Under the pieces are notes generated by a model. The model saw only the letters and a list, made by a program, of their open reading frames with translations. It did no database searches and was not told the DNA's origin. A stretch of DNA of 64,000 nucleotides from Syngnathus acus (taxonomy: Eukaryota > Chordata > Actinopteri > Syngnathiformes > Syngnathidae), in assembly GCF_901709675.1 (NCBI RefSeq), contig NC_051097.1, positions 7,604,039 to 7,668,038 of the forward strand, read 5' to 3'. Position 1 is the stretch's first letter; each line of letters opens with the position of its first letter. The translations under genes and the position numbers were made by a program. Positions 12,988 through 26,000 of the stretch are shown one piece after another.

Positions 12988-13757
12988 GACTTCAGACTGC
13001 CACTGGCCGACGAAGCTAAATGATATGGATAAAAGAATGGATAAAAATGTTCAGTTAAACGAAAAATTGAATAATACACCCCGCGTTGTGTACGTCACTT
13101 GGTGTTTAAAACTGAGTTGACGTGGATGACGTGGAACTAGTTACAACAAGTTGATGAGTGGTTAACTAATTGCTGAGATTCTTGGAGTGTTAGCAGGGAT
13201 GCTAAATGCTAGCGTGGTTTAAGTGTGAATAGGCGCCATTCTGAGAGAGCTTGGCATCTTACCCAAAAGGGAATGATTCCAGATATTAAATGAATTGATC
13301 CTCCAATGGCAGTTGCTTTAGTATGCAATGTGAAGAAAGTAGAGGAAAGTAATTGATCAAATCGATAAACACAAAACCTGCCGCCCGCCAACCTCATGCG
13401 CGAGCGCCGGGGTCAAAGTTTTTACTTCCGCTCGTTTGAGAATAACAAAATAGATATTTGTAATGACGTTCTAAGTTAATTCACTAGCTTTTATATTGTT
13501 TCAAAAGCAGTTGTGAAAGTTATGTTTAATTTTGAACACATTTAGAATTTTGTTCTTTTTGTTTTATTTGACCTAGAAAAAAAAACTGTTCTACGGCGGT
13601 CGAGGGGGTCCAAAATGCGGTGGCGCTGCAAACGGATAGAACGCAGAAATGGTGCAAGCAAAAAGGAAAAGATGCAAAAAAAGACAAACACATATGCAAA
13701 CACACAAAACAACTGCAAAACAAAAAGGCTTGCTGCTCATTTAAAGTCCAAAAACAC

Positions 13758-13763
13758 TTTATT
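13758..13763 (-). terminator. nipbl: polyadenylation signal of nipbl
   Basis: AATAAA on the minus strand, about 295 bases beyond the nipbl stop codon. The intervening sequence carries no open frame and is read as 3' UTR. Confidence 0.5.
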
Positions 13764-14057
13764 AAGAACGTCAATACACTAATTTCCAACATTCACTTTT
13801 CTTTTTTTCCTTCTTTTTACAGAATTATTTTCAGATATAAACATATTTTTTTAGTTCAACTATAATACAGTCAGTGGGAGTAAAAACGAACCGGGTTGCT
13901 GCACAACAGCGAAGGAGCTCCCACCCAATGTTTTTTTGAAACAGTTGTTCCTGGTGTGTTAACTTCAACTTGGTCTATGAGGTCCTTAAATAGAAAGAGC
14001 TTTGATCGTCTCTGTAACATACTGGATCCATGTGGTGCTGCGCTGCCAGAGTATTGT

Positions 14058-17000
14058 CTAATGTTTAGTCCCGTCCTTGGCGGCGTATAGTGCTCGTAAC
14101 GTCTGTGCCACTTTGTTAGTCAGCTTTTGTCCGCTTGTTAAGGAGATTTTCTTATAAATAATGTCCGCCTCCTTAATATTGTCCAACCAAGGCACCTTTT
14201 TGCGACCGTCCCGTTTCTTGGCCACAACCCAGGGCCCTGAGTAAGTGCCGGACATCCAGTGTACGCTGTAGCCGCTTTTGGTCTTCTGCACCACCCTGGC
14301 GATCTGCGGCCTGTCTTTGTATTTGGGACAGCAGATGGCCACCACGTCCGTGACGTCCACGCTCTCGTTCATGTGGCCGTAGTCCTCTGCAGAGTCGTCG
14401 CCTCGCCGTGACTTCTGCTGTGGGTAAAAAGAAGCAGTCAAGACCCTGTTTGGCTTTTTGTAGACAATAAAGGGATTTGATAAAAGATCTAAGATGTTTC
14501 CTTACCGCCGGGGGATCTTCATCCTCGCTCTCCTCATCCTCGGACTCGATCTGCGCCCTGTGATTGTTGTGGTTGTGGTTTCGGTATTTGGGGCCCTGGA
14601 GCAACGAGGTGATTGCTTTGTTTCTGGCGTTGGCGCTGGCCTCGCCCTCCTCTTCATCTTCCTCGCGGTCCAGGTGGTCCATCAGCACTTTGAACTATGA
14701 CGAAAATAAAAGGTCATAACTAACCCCTGAAATGATCTCCAAAACGTTGATTTAATGACTCGGTTGAACCGAAAGGAGATAATGAGTTCTCGGAAACAGA
14801 ATTCTTACGTGTAAGTACTGTTTGACGATGGACTTCCTGGTCTCGTAGCTGATGTCAGAGCTGGATAGACCGACCTTCAGAAATTCCAGAGTCTGGCGAG
14901 GATTGAAGTGCACCTTGGATTTCCTGTTCACCGTCTTGTCGTACACCTTGGCCGATTCCGTTGGTGAGTATTTCTGGATTTTGCTGTGAGATAAAAGCAA
15001 AATGTTTTTCGAACTGGAGTACTGACACTCAAAAGACTTTCCATCTATATATAAATATATTGATTTAAATCAAACCATTCAAGCAAGACTACCACATAAG
15101 GTTTCGTGGAATATTCCAGTGCTGGCTTACCTGTCTGAGAAGCCGTATAAATTCTTGAGGTGTTGTTTGAGCATGAGCAGCAGTAGGATTCCCTGCGAAG
15201 CCAGGGAAAAGTCCAACAGAGGCTTCTGGTCCTCGGGTAGGCGGGCCATCACCACATCCTCGTCATCCATGTCGGAGTCAGATTGCGTGTGGAGCTTTTC
15301 CGCCTCCTCCTCACTGCTGCTGCTGCTGCTGCTACTACTGCTGCTGCTGCTACTGGATTGGCTGCTGCTCTCCTCGCTGTCGTCAGAGCTGTCTCGCATC
15401 TTCCGAGGCTTGGCCTTCTTCTCCTTCTTCTTTTTTTTCTTCTTTATTTTCTTCGGCCTTGGAATTGGTCCTTTTCTTAAAGACTAAGAATAAATTGAAT
15501 AATCAGAATTGTTTTTTTTTAATTACGTCTAGACAAAATTGATACTGCACATGGAGCTGGGCAAACTCTTCTCACCTCTTGAAAAGACTGCAGCAGGTTG
15601 CTGCCAGAAACTGACAGAGTGATGTCCACGTGGTGCATGATGAAAAGAGGCTCTTCCTGCGTCTGGTATGGGAAGCAGGCCAAGTTGTCCGCCACGAATA
15701 GCAGCAAGTTCACTTCGGCTCTCTGAAGAAGGCAAAGATTCAGCCATTGATCAATAACCCGACTAGCATTCCGGTGACTATATTCGACTTACGGAGCTGT
15801 CGTCAAACATGTTGAGCAGAGAGATGAGGAAGGCTCGCCGATGTTGGCGGTTCCCCCGGACCAAAGTGTACAGATGAGCGCAGAGGGCCGCGTCGGTGTC
15901 CTGGTGACGGAAGCCTCGGATGATCGCTTCTTTGGATCCGGCGATGGCCCGCTGGATCTGGTAGGACAACTTCAGCCCTGCTACGGCTTTCATCTGGTCA
16001 GTTCATAAAACAGCAGACCGCGTGTGTGGAGTTCACATGCTCGATTATGTTTGAACAACGGTCTTTGTGAGCACACTTACATGAATAAAGCCTGAATACT
16101 TCTTGTCGATATCCACCAGTTGTTGATCAGACTTGTTCTTCATGGTTGGCTCCGGATCAGTTCCCATGGCAATTAAGTAGGGAACGCACTTAAAAGAAAA
16201 AAAATTGTTGTTGTTATAAAGAATTTTTTTTTCTTTTTTTAAGACTAGGGATTTTTTTATTTTATTTAATGTTTTGAACCATATAGAAAATTGTTAATAG
16301 GCAGGATTTTCTGCCAATAGAAGCGGGTTATGTTTTGAAAAGAAAAAAAAAAAAAAGTAGTACCTGCACAGGGTGGATGAGGCCCTGACTGAGCGTCAAC
16401 GTGATAACGCTGAGAGCAAAGTGGCGGACTGTGGACTGCCCGTGCAGGAAGGAGTCCAACACTTGCTTCAGGTAGATCTGAATGATGGAGCTGCTCATGC
16501 CCGACGAGATATCGCCCATCTCTTTCAGATCTTCCTGTTTGGCCTTCTCCTTCCCTGAGTCAGCAAAAAACAAACACATGATAAGGCGATGGAACGAAGA
16601 GCGAGAACGCGCGAAGGATCGAGCCTTGAACTCACAGTCACGGTCGGCTTCCAGCATTCTCGAGTCCTCCTCCTGTAGATATGTCTGCATGTTTTTAAGC
16701 ACCTGGACCTTCAAACTGACCAGACTGTGCTCGTCGGACAGAATGTTGTTGTAGAGAATCTTCACGTCCTGCGCGAACATTAGCTCCGGGTGCATGATGA
16801 ACTGGAAGCCTTCAAGTGATAGAAATCATGTAAATGCTGAGGGAAAACAAATAGAAGATGTGCTGACATACCTAAACCGATCAAGGCCTTGACTTGGACC
16901 ACCTCATCTTTGTGCGAGGTAAAATACAAAAGAACTTCCAAGACTTTGTCCTTAATGAGGAGCTAGAACACAAACAGTTGGGAAAGTTAATGATCAGTAT

Positions 17001-20000
17001 TAAATAATCAGCGTGGCGAATCCTACCTTATTGGCACCCTTGAACTCCTCTTGGTCAAAATCAAAGTGTCGACACAAAGCACCGACCGTGAATAGCGAGC
17101 GGAGCAGTGTGGGCTTGTTCGTCACCAAGGTGGGACTGTCGGGATCCTCCTGGTGCTGGGTCTTGAGTTTGGCCAAGGCGCCTAGAATTCGGGGAAGGAA
17201 AAAGCTGATTTGTATTTTTTTCCAACGGCAAGGCATGAGTTTCAAACGGAAGCGTCCCATCAAGGATGAAGGAGCGTGGTGGCCAAAGTAAAGGGAAAAT
17301 TGACTTACCGTAGAAACGATTGAAACAAGCCCAAACAAACTTGTAGTTGTGTGTGACCTTGTTTACCACGGCACCGAGACAGCTTACGGAGTGCTGCACG
17401 ACCTGAGAAGCAGAGCACACGATTGACATCACCACCAGCTTCGCGCGCACCGCCAATGTCGCAAAATGAAACAGACCATCATTCCGTATTTGATAATCAA
17501 CTTCATGAGGTCCTCTTCGATGGTAGTGAGGAAATTCTCGCTGGGATTGTCCATCAGAGGCACGACCAGCTCCAGGATCTTGGCCACGTTGCAAATCAAC
17601 ATCAAGTCGTTCTGATTCTGCAACAGGATGGAGGCAGTTTGTTATTGTCGCCAGTAGAGGGCGCTGTGGTACAAGAAATCAGCAGTTGCTCCTTACGTTG
17701 CCTTTAGTGTTCAGGTGGGGCTGCATGGTCATGGCGTGTTTGACCATCAGCTGTGGTCGGATCTTGCTGAATAAGTACAGCGTGGTGACGCACGCCACCA
17801 GGCGACCCGAGTTGACGCCTTTGTCCTCACACTCTGAAACACACACATTATGAAATTGCTTGATGACTCCCATTTATTTTTAAAGCACAAAAACAAATCC
17901 ATTTCTCTATTCACCTGCAATGGACTCTTCATATTTCACTAAGTGCTCCACCAGATTGTCCACTAGTTGACTGCAGGCCTTCTTAGCTGGTTTGTAAGAA
18001 GCGGCTTCTTCTGATTTAAGGAGCTGGGGGGAAAAAAATGGCGGAAGACATACAATTTAGCATAAATCACTGGTATGTATGATCAGATCAAATACAAAAG
18101 CTTACATTCTGGAGAAGCTGCTCGAACCAATCGTAGCCGGTATCTTTACACGCGAGCACCTGCGGTGAAAGAGGAAATACAAGATCACACATTTGAATCA
18201 AACTAAAATTCTGCACGTAAAACACCTACGCACCACGTCGGTGATGTTCAGGATTTTTCTGATCATGGCGTCTTTGTCATGACTTGGTGTTGGCGTGAAC
18301 CAGATTTTCTGGAAGGTCTCATTCACCAGTTTCTGCAAGGATCAAATCATCTTATGTAAATAGAGGTAAATCAAATAAAGCTTCTGAGACTGTTTTGACT
18401 CAAACAAACCTTAATCCCCTCCTCGTCGTTGACCCTTCGGATCATCTTGACGCACATCTCGGTGATTTTGTGGAAATCCGGCAGCTCCAGACAAATATCC
18501 CTCAGGATCTTGATGACTCTTTTCCTCACGCTGATGCCCGTGTCCTATTGCGGACAAAATGTGAGAATAAAGGTGAAATTGTGAACATATCTTAAGTTAA
18601 ATTATGCAGCACACGGGTGTCTAATTTAAGTTACCAAAATCCTCTCGATGAGCATGTCGTAGTATTGCTCGATGAGCTCGGGCCGACTGAGCACAAAGCG
18701 TCCGACGAGCTCCACGGCGGCCTCGCGCACGCTGGTGGAGTTGTCCATGAGGCGGCCGTGAACGCCACGCTGCATGTCGGACTGAAGGACACGAAAAGGG
18801 AGATTTGTCAGTTGTTGAGAAAGACCCTACGGCGGATTTAATAATACGCGAGCGTCTCACCCTTGCGAGAATGCTCGGGTCCACCGCCACAACCTCGGAC
18901 AAACACTTCATGGCTTTTGTTCTGACTGCGATGGCGCTCTCACCGAGCACTCTCAGGATCTACAAGAAAGTAGCATCGCTTTTATCTTGACAGTTTCAAT
19001 TTTAATTGATTGCACATCTCAAGAGATTAAACTTCAAACAGATACCATTTATTGTTAAAGTAACACTATGTTCAGAATGAATCTAGTTTACAATGCATGT
19101 CTCGTGAAGACTCAAAAAGGGGGCGGGGCTAGTGATGTGAGGCTACGTTTAAATATTGCTGCTATTTTTATACTACAACAGACATGACTACTTTACCTGT
19201 GATAAATAAATATCAGAACTCTGTGAGAACGGCCTCATAGAGGCGAGGTATTGGACAATCAAACAAGAGTCCCTGTAGTCAATTGCGTCCGAGCTGATCC
19301 TGAAATAGAAATGAGACGGTTTGATCAAGGTGACTGAACTCGAAAGTCTTTTTATTATTTTTACCTGGTGTGAGAGTTTCTGATAATCTTGCGCAAGAAC
19401 TTTTTCCGCGATTCGGCCCGCTGCACAATCTCCTCGGCGGAGTCGACGTCGTTGACGGCAAATAAAGCTTTTGGGTCGTCGTCGTCGTCGTGCGACTTCA
19501 TTGCCTTGTCCGCCTCGCTGGTGATGTCCCTGTACCACTGGGCGATGTAGAAATTCCTGGCAAACTGCGGGGAGGCGCAGTGCCAGCGGTGAGCGTCCGG
19601 TTTTACGAGCTGAGCGCCAACGATTAACGAGAGGAATTAAAACATGCTCACGACGAGAGCGGGATCGATTTCGCTGCTCTCCTCTATGTAGCACAACAGG
19701 GCCCTCTGGAGTTGATGCGTCTCGTCGTTCCCGGGAAACTGCAAAGATGATGATGAGAGACTGTTTACCAAAAAAGCGAATCAAAATTTCAAATGCTTAC
19801 GATCAACATTTAAGATATATATTTTTTTTTTGTAGCCACAAATCTTCTACATTTATAATGTCTAATGTCATTTTTTTTAAATTCAATTTAACACAACTAT
19901 AGAGCGACAGGACTTTTTTTTTTTTTTTTTAAAGTACCTCTTTAAGGATGCGGTCAATGGCCTTTTGGTCCATCTTGCTACTGACGGCATCTTTACGCAG

Positions 20001-23000
20001 GCGAGAAGCGACAGTGCCGAGATAATCCAGCGACGCCACCCGCAGCGCCATCTCTGTCTGCTTGTTACTAAACTGGTGCACCTGGAGGATGATAACACAC
20101 ACAAAAAAAATGAACATTAAAGGTTGTTTTCTCCAAAACGTGTGATTCAAATGTCATGGCTTACCAAGAGGCGACCCAGCAAACTGAGCAGCAGTTCGGC
20201 AGCGGGCCACTCGGGTTTGTTGACAGTGGACAGGAGGTCATGGACAAAGTTTTCGAAGAGAGGCCTGAAGTCGTCCTCGCCCTGCTTACTGCCACACCTG
20301 ACACAACAGAGCAAAAACTCTTACCTCAGTACTCAACATCAAATTTACACTTGGATATAACATGGACTTACTTCTTGAGGAACACTGACAGGAAGTTCTG
20401 AGCGGTCCTCATGGCAGTCTCATAGGAATTTGTGATGAGGACGTCTTTGTCCACCTGCAAAAAGCAAACAGACGGTGAGTACGATTAGGAATATTTGGAT
20501 TAAATGACAGATGCTTTGCGCTGCCCGCCTTCTTATTGTGTTCGTCGTCTCCGTCCTTTGAGGAAGGCAGCTGCACCACGCACTGGATGAGCTGAAGAAC
20601 CAAGGCGGTGACCATCTGGATATGGTTGCTGCCTCCATCGCTGCTGTTTAATCTGTCAGAAGGAGTCGTTTAGAGGAGGGGCGCCCCATCACTCCAATCT
20701 CCTGTGGTTTACCTGAAGTTTCTCAAATTGCGTTTACTGGACGGCAGCCTGGCCATAGAGTTGAAGATCTCTTCAAGAATGAGCTGCCTGTGCTTTCTGT
20801 AGCGGGAGAACACCTGCAGAGGAGCAAAAAGGGGACATTCGATGCAAAATGACTTTGAAATGGCGACGATGAAAGGTCACACTCACCGCCGTCACCAAAG
20901 TGATGGCACACAACTGCAGCTCGCTGACGTTCTCCACGAAAAATGGCGTGATACCCAAGGTGGACACCTATGCGACAATGACCAGACTGACAATCGGACA
21001 CTTTTTTGTCTTTTAAGAAAAACTAGCCCAGCTGAAGAGTCTCACCTGGAGAATGGTGTTGTCGGTCAGCAGCTGGATCTCCACCAGCTCCGAAAGGTTG
21101 CTGATGATGTCACACACTTTGCCGTAGAGCTGGAGCACTGTCTTTTGCTTATGGCTTGACCTTTTGATTTTCTTGCCTTTGGAATTATGCCCGCCACCTT
21201 GGGTGAGAAAGTACAAATCCATCATAAAGGACCTTTGTGAAAAGAGCCAAGGGGGTGATTGATGATTTGCTTACCTCCGTGGGGATCTAATCGGTAGGTG
21301 GGGTCGTACTGGGGGTACAAGGAGTTCTGCATGTGGTACTTGGTGTACTGCAACACCCGCTCGATGACGTCTTCGATGAAAACCACCTTGGGTACGCGCG
21401 GCGAGGTCATGATGTTGAGCGCCGTCAGGCAGGCGTCGGCCGACTTGGTCACCCGCTCCAAGATGAGGTCGCGCCACAGCCGCTCCTCATCCATGGAATC
21501 GTTACCCTTCCATACGACAAAAGTGAATTTGACCAAAACTGTGACCAAAAACTGCTTACTCATGAAATCAGCCTAATACTTACATGGTTCATCAACGTGG
21601 ACAGTTTAACACTGTCCTGATGTTCTTCTCCAGGACGTTCATGAATTTCACCAATTTCTGAGACGAACACTGGTCGAGGAGAAGCAAATAGCAAATCACG
21701 TGTTGTTTTCTGACATTTCCAGGAAAAGAATGCACCTACCGTATAAAAGATGCCCATCTCTTTCATCTTGCTGAATCGCTGCATAACTCGCTCACTGGTG
21801 CGTTCCGGAGGAGCAACTCCTCTGGTATTTCAATCATCACCGTCGTCCCTGAGAAAGGCACGAAGATCGTAGCTTGAGGTGCCCAAATATTTGGTGTGGT
21901 TTCTCAATGGAGTGCCAGAGTTTTTGTGTTTTTTTGGTGTTCACTTTTTTATAGTCCAGGCTTGTTTACCTGCGCCAGTTAGGTCCACGTCTTCAAGACT
22001 CTCCCAGATGTTGTCCACGCTGGCGGCGAATCTCTTGAAATGGCGTGTCCATCAAATCTGCGGCATAAAGGTCAGACACTGCACTTGTGGGGGGTTGCGT
22101 AATACATTTTCATCAGGATGCACATTTATTTAGGAATGCTAAGGCCAACCGAAAAATGGATCAGTAATAATAATAATAGCAGTCTAAAAATGAAAATAGA
22201 AAAATGTAAAAAAAAAAAAATGTACTAACCTCAGGTCGCATCTTTCGTACGCCTTTCTCTCTTTATGTTTTTCTTCATTTTCTGGCCACTGAACAAAAAA
22301 AGAACACAGTGAGCAGTAAAAAAAATGAACACACCACAACAGACATTTTGAGTGACTCACCGTCGCTCGAATTCGGCGGTGCCCCACCGTCGCTTCCCCT
22401 GAGCTCCAGTCCGTTGCCGGCTGGCGACCTTTTTTGGACTCGCGCTTCCACGACTTGTTCTGATCTTTCCTTCGCTTTTTTTCATCACTAAACCCAGCAA
22501 AGACAATCGTGTTCTATACAACAATAATCATTTTCCTCCACTGACTGACCTTAAGTAGTAGGGTTAAAATTTCCAGCTTTCCATTCATTTCCAGTGAAAC
22601 GCACCTCAAAGGTAAGCAGAGCTGCAATGGGTTTTTGGTGGATTACCTTCATCCTCCGAGTTGTCGTTGTCATCTTCGCTTGCTTCCTTCCTATCATCGG
22701 AGCGTTCGGTATACTTTGGGGATTTACTAATCATACTGTGCCGCCGCTTGACATCTGTAAGACAAAAAAAAAAAAAAGCGCACATACTGTAGCCAAGCCC
22801 GCAAACGGTAGATCGTTCCGTGCTGTCCTCCAAAACCAGTTCCTGGCATCGTTACCTTTCGATTTGTGACTAGAGACAAATTCCACAACTTGTCCTGTTC
22901 CTTGAGTTCCTTCTGATGCGTTGTATCTCATCAACATTCACCTTTTCACTTTCACAACGGGTTTCGGGCCTTTGCTGAGGTTTTCGACCAGCGACTTCCT

Positions 23001-26000
23001 CTCCAGCACAACGCGAGGTTCTTTCCAACATCGAGCAAGTGCGCCCGAGACGGCGGGACACTTCTCCCGGTGTCCCGCTTCACTTTGGGTCTCACAAAGT
23101 TCTTGACGCTCCCGATTGCCCCCAGCAAGTAGGAAGGGAATTCAAATTCGCGGGTTTTTTTCACCAGGGAGGGTTTCTTTACTTCATTTCATCGCCCGCC
23201 TTTCCTCTCTTTTTTATTTTGCGGGATCAAAAAATTGGATGTGTCTGTCCTTTCACGAGCGCTAAGGTCACTGAGGGGTCTGCTGGCCATCTTGCCTGAT
23301 TTTGTGCTCCTTGTCCTGTTTGGCCGTCCCATCCGGAGACTGTTCCCGTTTGTTGCTGTTACTCATCGACGCTTTGTGTTTCCTGGCCTTGTCCTCCCTG
23401 ACTCTTTCTTTACCTTCTCCCGTCACTCTTTTCTCCCTATTTCGCTCCTTCTCCAGAGTTTTGTCCTTCTCCTTTAGTTGGTCTTTCTCCCTATCCAGTT
23501 CTTTATTTCGCTCTTTCTCCTTGAATCGCTCTTTCTCCTGTTTGAATCGATCCCTCTCCTTATCTTGCTCCTTCTCCCTGGATCGATTTTTCTCCTTATC
23601 CGCCTCCTTATTTCGCTCCTTCTCCTTTAAGCGATCTTTCTGCCTATCTTGATCCTTATCTCGCTCTTTCTCCTTTAATCGAGTTTCATCCCTGTCTAGC
23701 TGCTTGTCCAGCTCTTTCTCCTTGGATCGAACTTTCTCCCTGATTCTGTCCTTTTCCTTTGCGCGATCTTTACCTTGATCCTTCTCCCTGCCTCGATCTT
23801 TTTCACAATCTCTCACTCTGTCAACGTCTCTCTCCTTCTCCCGGTCTCGGACTCTTTCCCCATCCACCTCCTTCTCTTTATCCCTATTCCTGTCTGTATC
23901 CTTTTGTCGAATTTTGACTTTATCTCTTATCTTATTCCTGTCTATCTCTTTTTCTTTCCCCACATCCGGCGGGTCTTGGTCCCTCTCTTTTTCCCGACTC
24001 CAAACTTTTTCCGTGTCGTGATCTTTCGTCCTCTTCTTCTCCCTACCTTTGTCTTCGTTATAACAATCGGCGTTCCGTTCTGCTTTGCTGGAGGTTTTCA
24101 GGGAGTCGGGTTGACAGTGACCGTTGTCGTTCTTTTCCTCCCTGTGCCGAGACTCCGGGTCTCGATTCGGCTTCGGCCTCGGCGAGTCTCCGCGCCATCC
24201 GTCGGCTCTGTGTTTGGATTCCCGCAGGCTTTCCTTCTTCTCCTTCAGACGGATATCCGGGTCAGACTTTGCGGAGTCATCGACGTGCTGTTTGCTAACA
24301 GTCAGTTGGCAGGTATTATCTTTCTCCGCTTCCGTCTCGGAATCAGAACCCAGGACCTGCTTGGCCTCGAGCACCACGATGGGCTGCCGTAATCCTCGGC
24401 CGGCCTGCTGCAGATCAATGCTGACCATCAGAGCGGGACGACCGGAACCGTTGCTGGCCGCGTTCTTCTTCTTGGGTGTTGTCGGGTTGCCGCCTTGTAC
24501 AGCGAAACCGTCAGTCAGGTCCACTCCCGGTTCCTGAGGGTATGAGTCTTGCTTTCGTTTTTTCAGCGGTTTGTCTGCAAAATGACAACATGAACATGAA
24601 ACGAAGACATAGGATGCAATTCTAAGGTTGCCCATCGGTTAAAAATGACGTCATATAAGCGTCAATGGCAGTGAAGTAAAATATTCGGATACCTTTATTC
24701 CTGGACCTCTTTGGACCATCGCTCTCTCTCGCTGCCAGATTCGCGCTCGGATCCTCTCGATCTCCGCCAAAGCCTCAATGTCGGCCTCGGCGTCATCCAC
24801 AGCACCACCGCTGAGACGGCGGTGGTGGTCTCGTTTGGTTGAACGGAACCTGTTGACAGTTTGGTGACTCCTCCGCGGCAAATTTGCATGGCGATCCTGG
24901 GTTAGAGTTCAGGATGGGTGTTTTTACTGTTCGTCAGGCACGCTTGCGGCGCCGCGTCCTTCCTGGAGAAGACACTTCGTACTGTTCTTTGTGTGCGTTC
25001 TTCACTCTGGACAGCTTAAACTTCAGCCTGGCAGAGTCTTTCACGGGGTGCTCACTATGTCATACAAGGCATTTTTCTCCAGGTGCTCATCGGCCGCCTT
25101 GCTCCTTTGCTTCTGCTTCTTTTTTCGCTCCGTGGAGGAGAGCAGCATGTTGGGAGCCATGCTGGGGGGGACGTCGGAGGGAGGCGACTGCATAATGAGC
25201 AGAGATCTGGACCCTATTGATACACAAGGAAATAATGGAGAGGTGGAAATGCTGGAAAAATATGCCTTGTGATTGGATTGACTTCATTTATTTGTCCAAT
25301 TGAATGACAGTTAAATATATTACATTGTTACTTAAAAAATGATTCATTTCATTTAGAATTAAGACACATAATAACTATAATAATCATGTATTTATTGGGA
25401 GGTCAAGCAGTGTGTTGCGATGTGCAAAGGTTTCACTGTCTTTGTCTACTTTGATGGTTTTCTAGGGCAACGGACATTTAGAGTGTGTTCGTCTCATCCG
25501 GGGAACCACAGATTGCGTGACTTGACTGGAAAACAAGGCGGCCATCATGGAGTGCTCATTTTCCTGTCAAAATCCAAAAACGGTTAGTTTTTTTTTTGTG
25601 TTGCAGCATTAATGTCAATAAAAGAGGCCTGAAAGTTATACTATTTAATTCTTGTAACTACAAGAAACTTCAATAATAATAAAAAAAGAATACACAATTT
25701 TAGTCTCAAACTTTGATTCCGGTAACCTCGTAGAGTAATTTCTTTCAGCTGGCCTTTATACTCTCTCATTAATTAATTGTTCTCCCCATTTTTCTATACC
25801 TCATTCCCAAGTCTGTGCGCAATGTTGACATAGTCGTCATCCGAGCCTGCTTTGGCATGATGATTGGATGTGTTGCTCGATAGCTGTCCTGACACCTTGT
25901 GGTGAAGATTCCTAAGATTACCGCCAACTGAAACATAAAGTAAGTTTTAATGATTGCTAGTTAGTGATTGAGCCATTGTGTCGATTTTTTTGGAGGATGT

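Noticed and set aside
23400-24120. Regularly spaced repeats resembling an array
   Set aside because: Units are imperfect, coding and without unique spacers; this is not a CRISPR array.
23302-24392. Long plus-strand open frames opposite the charged nipbl exon
   Set aside because: They are complementary shadows of the K/E/R/D repeat (rich in Ser, Phe and Leu) and match no protein.
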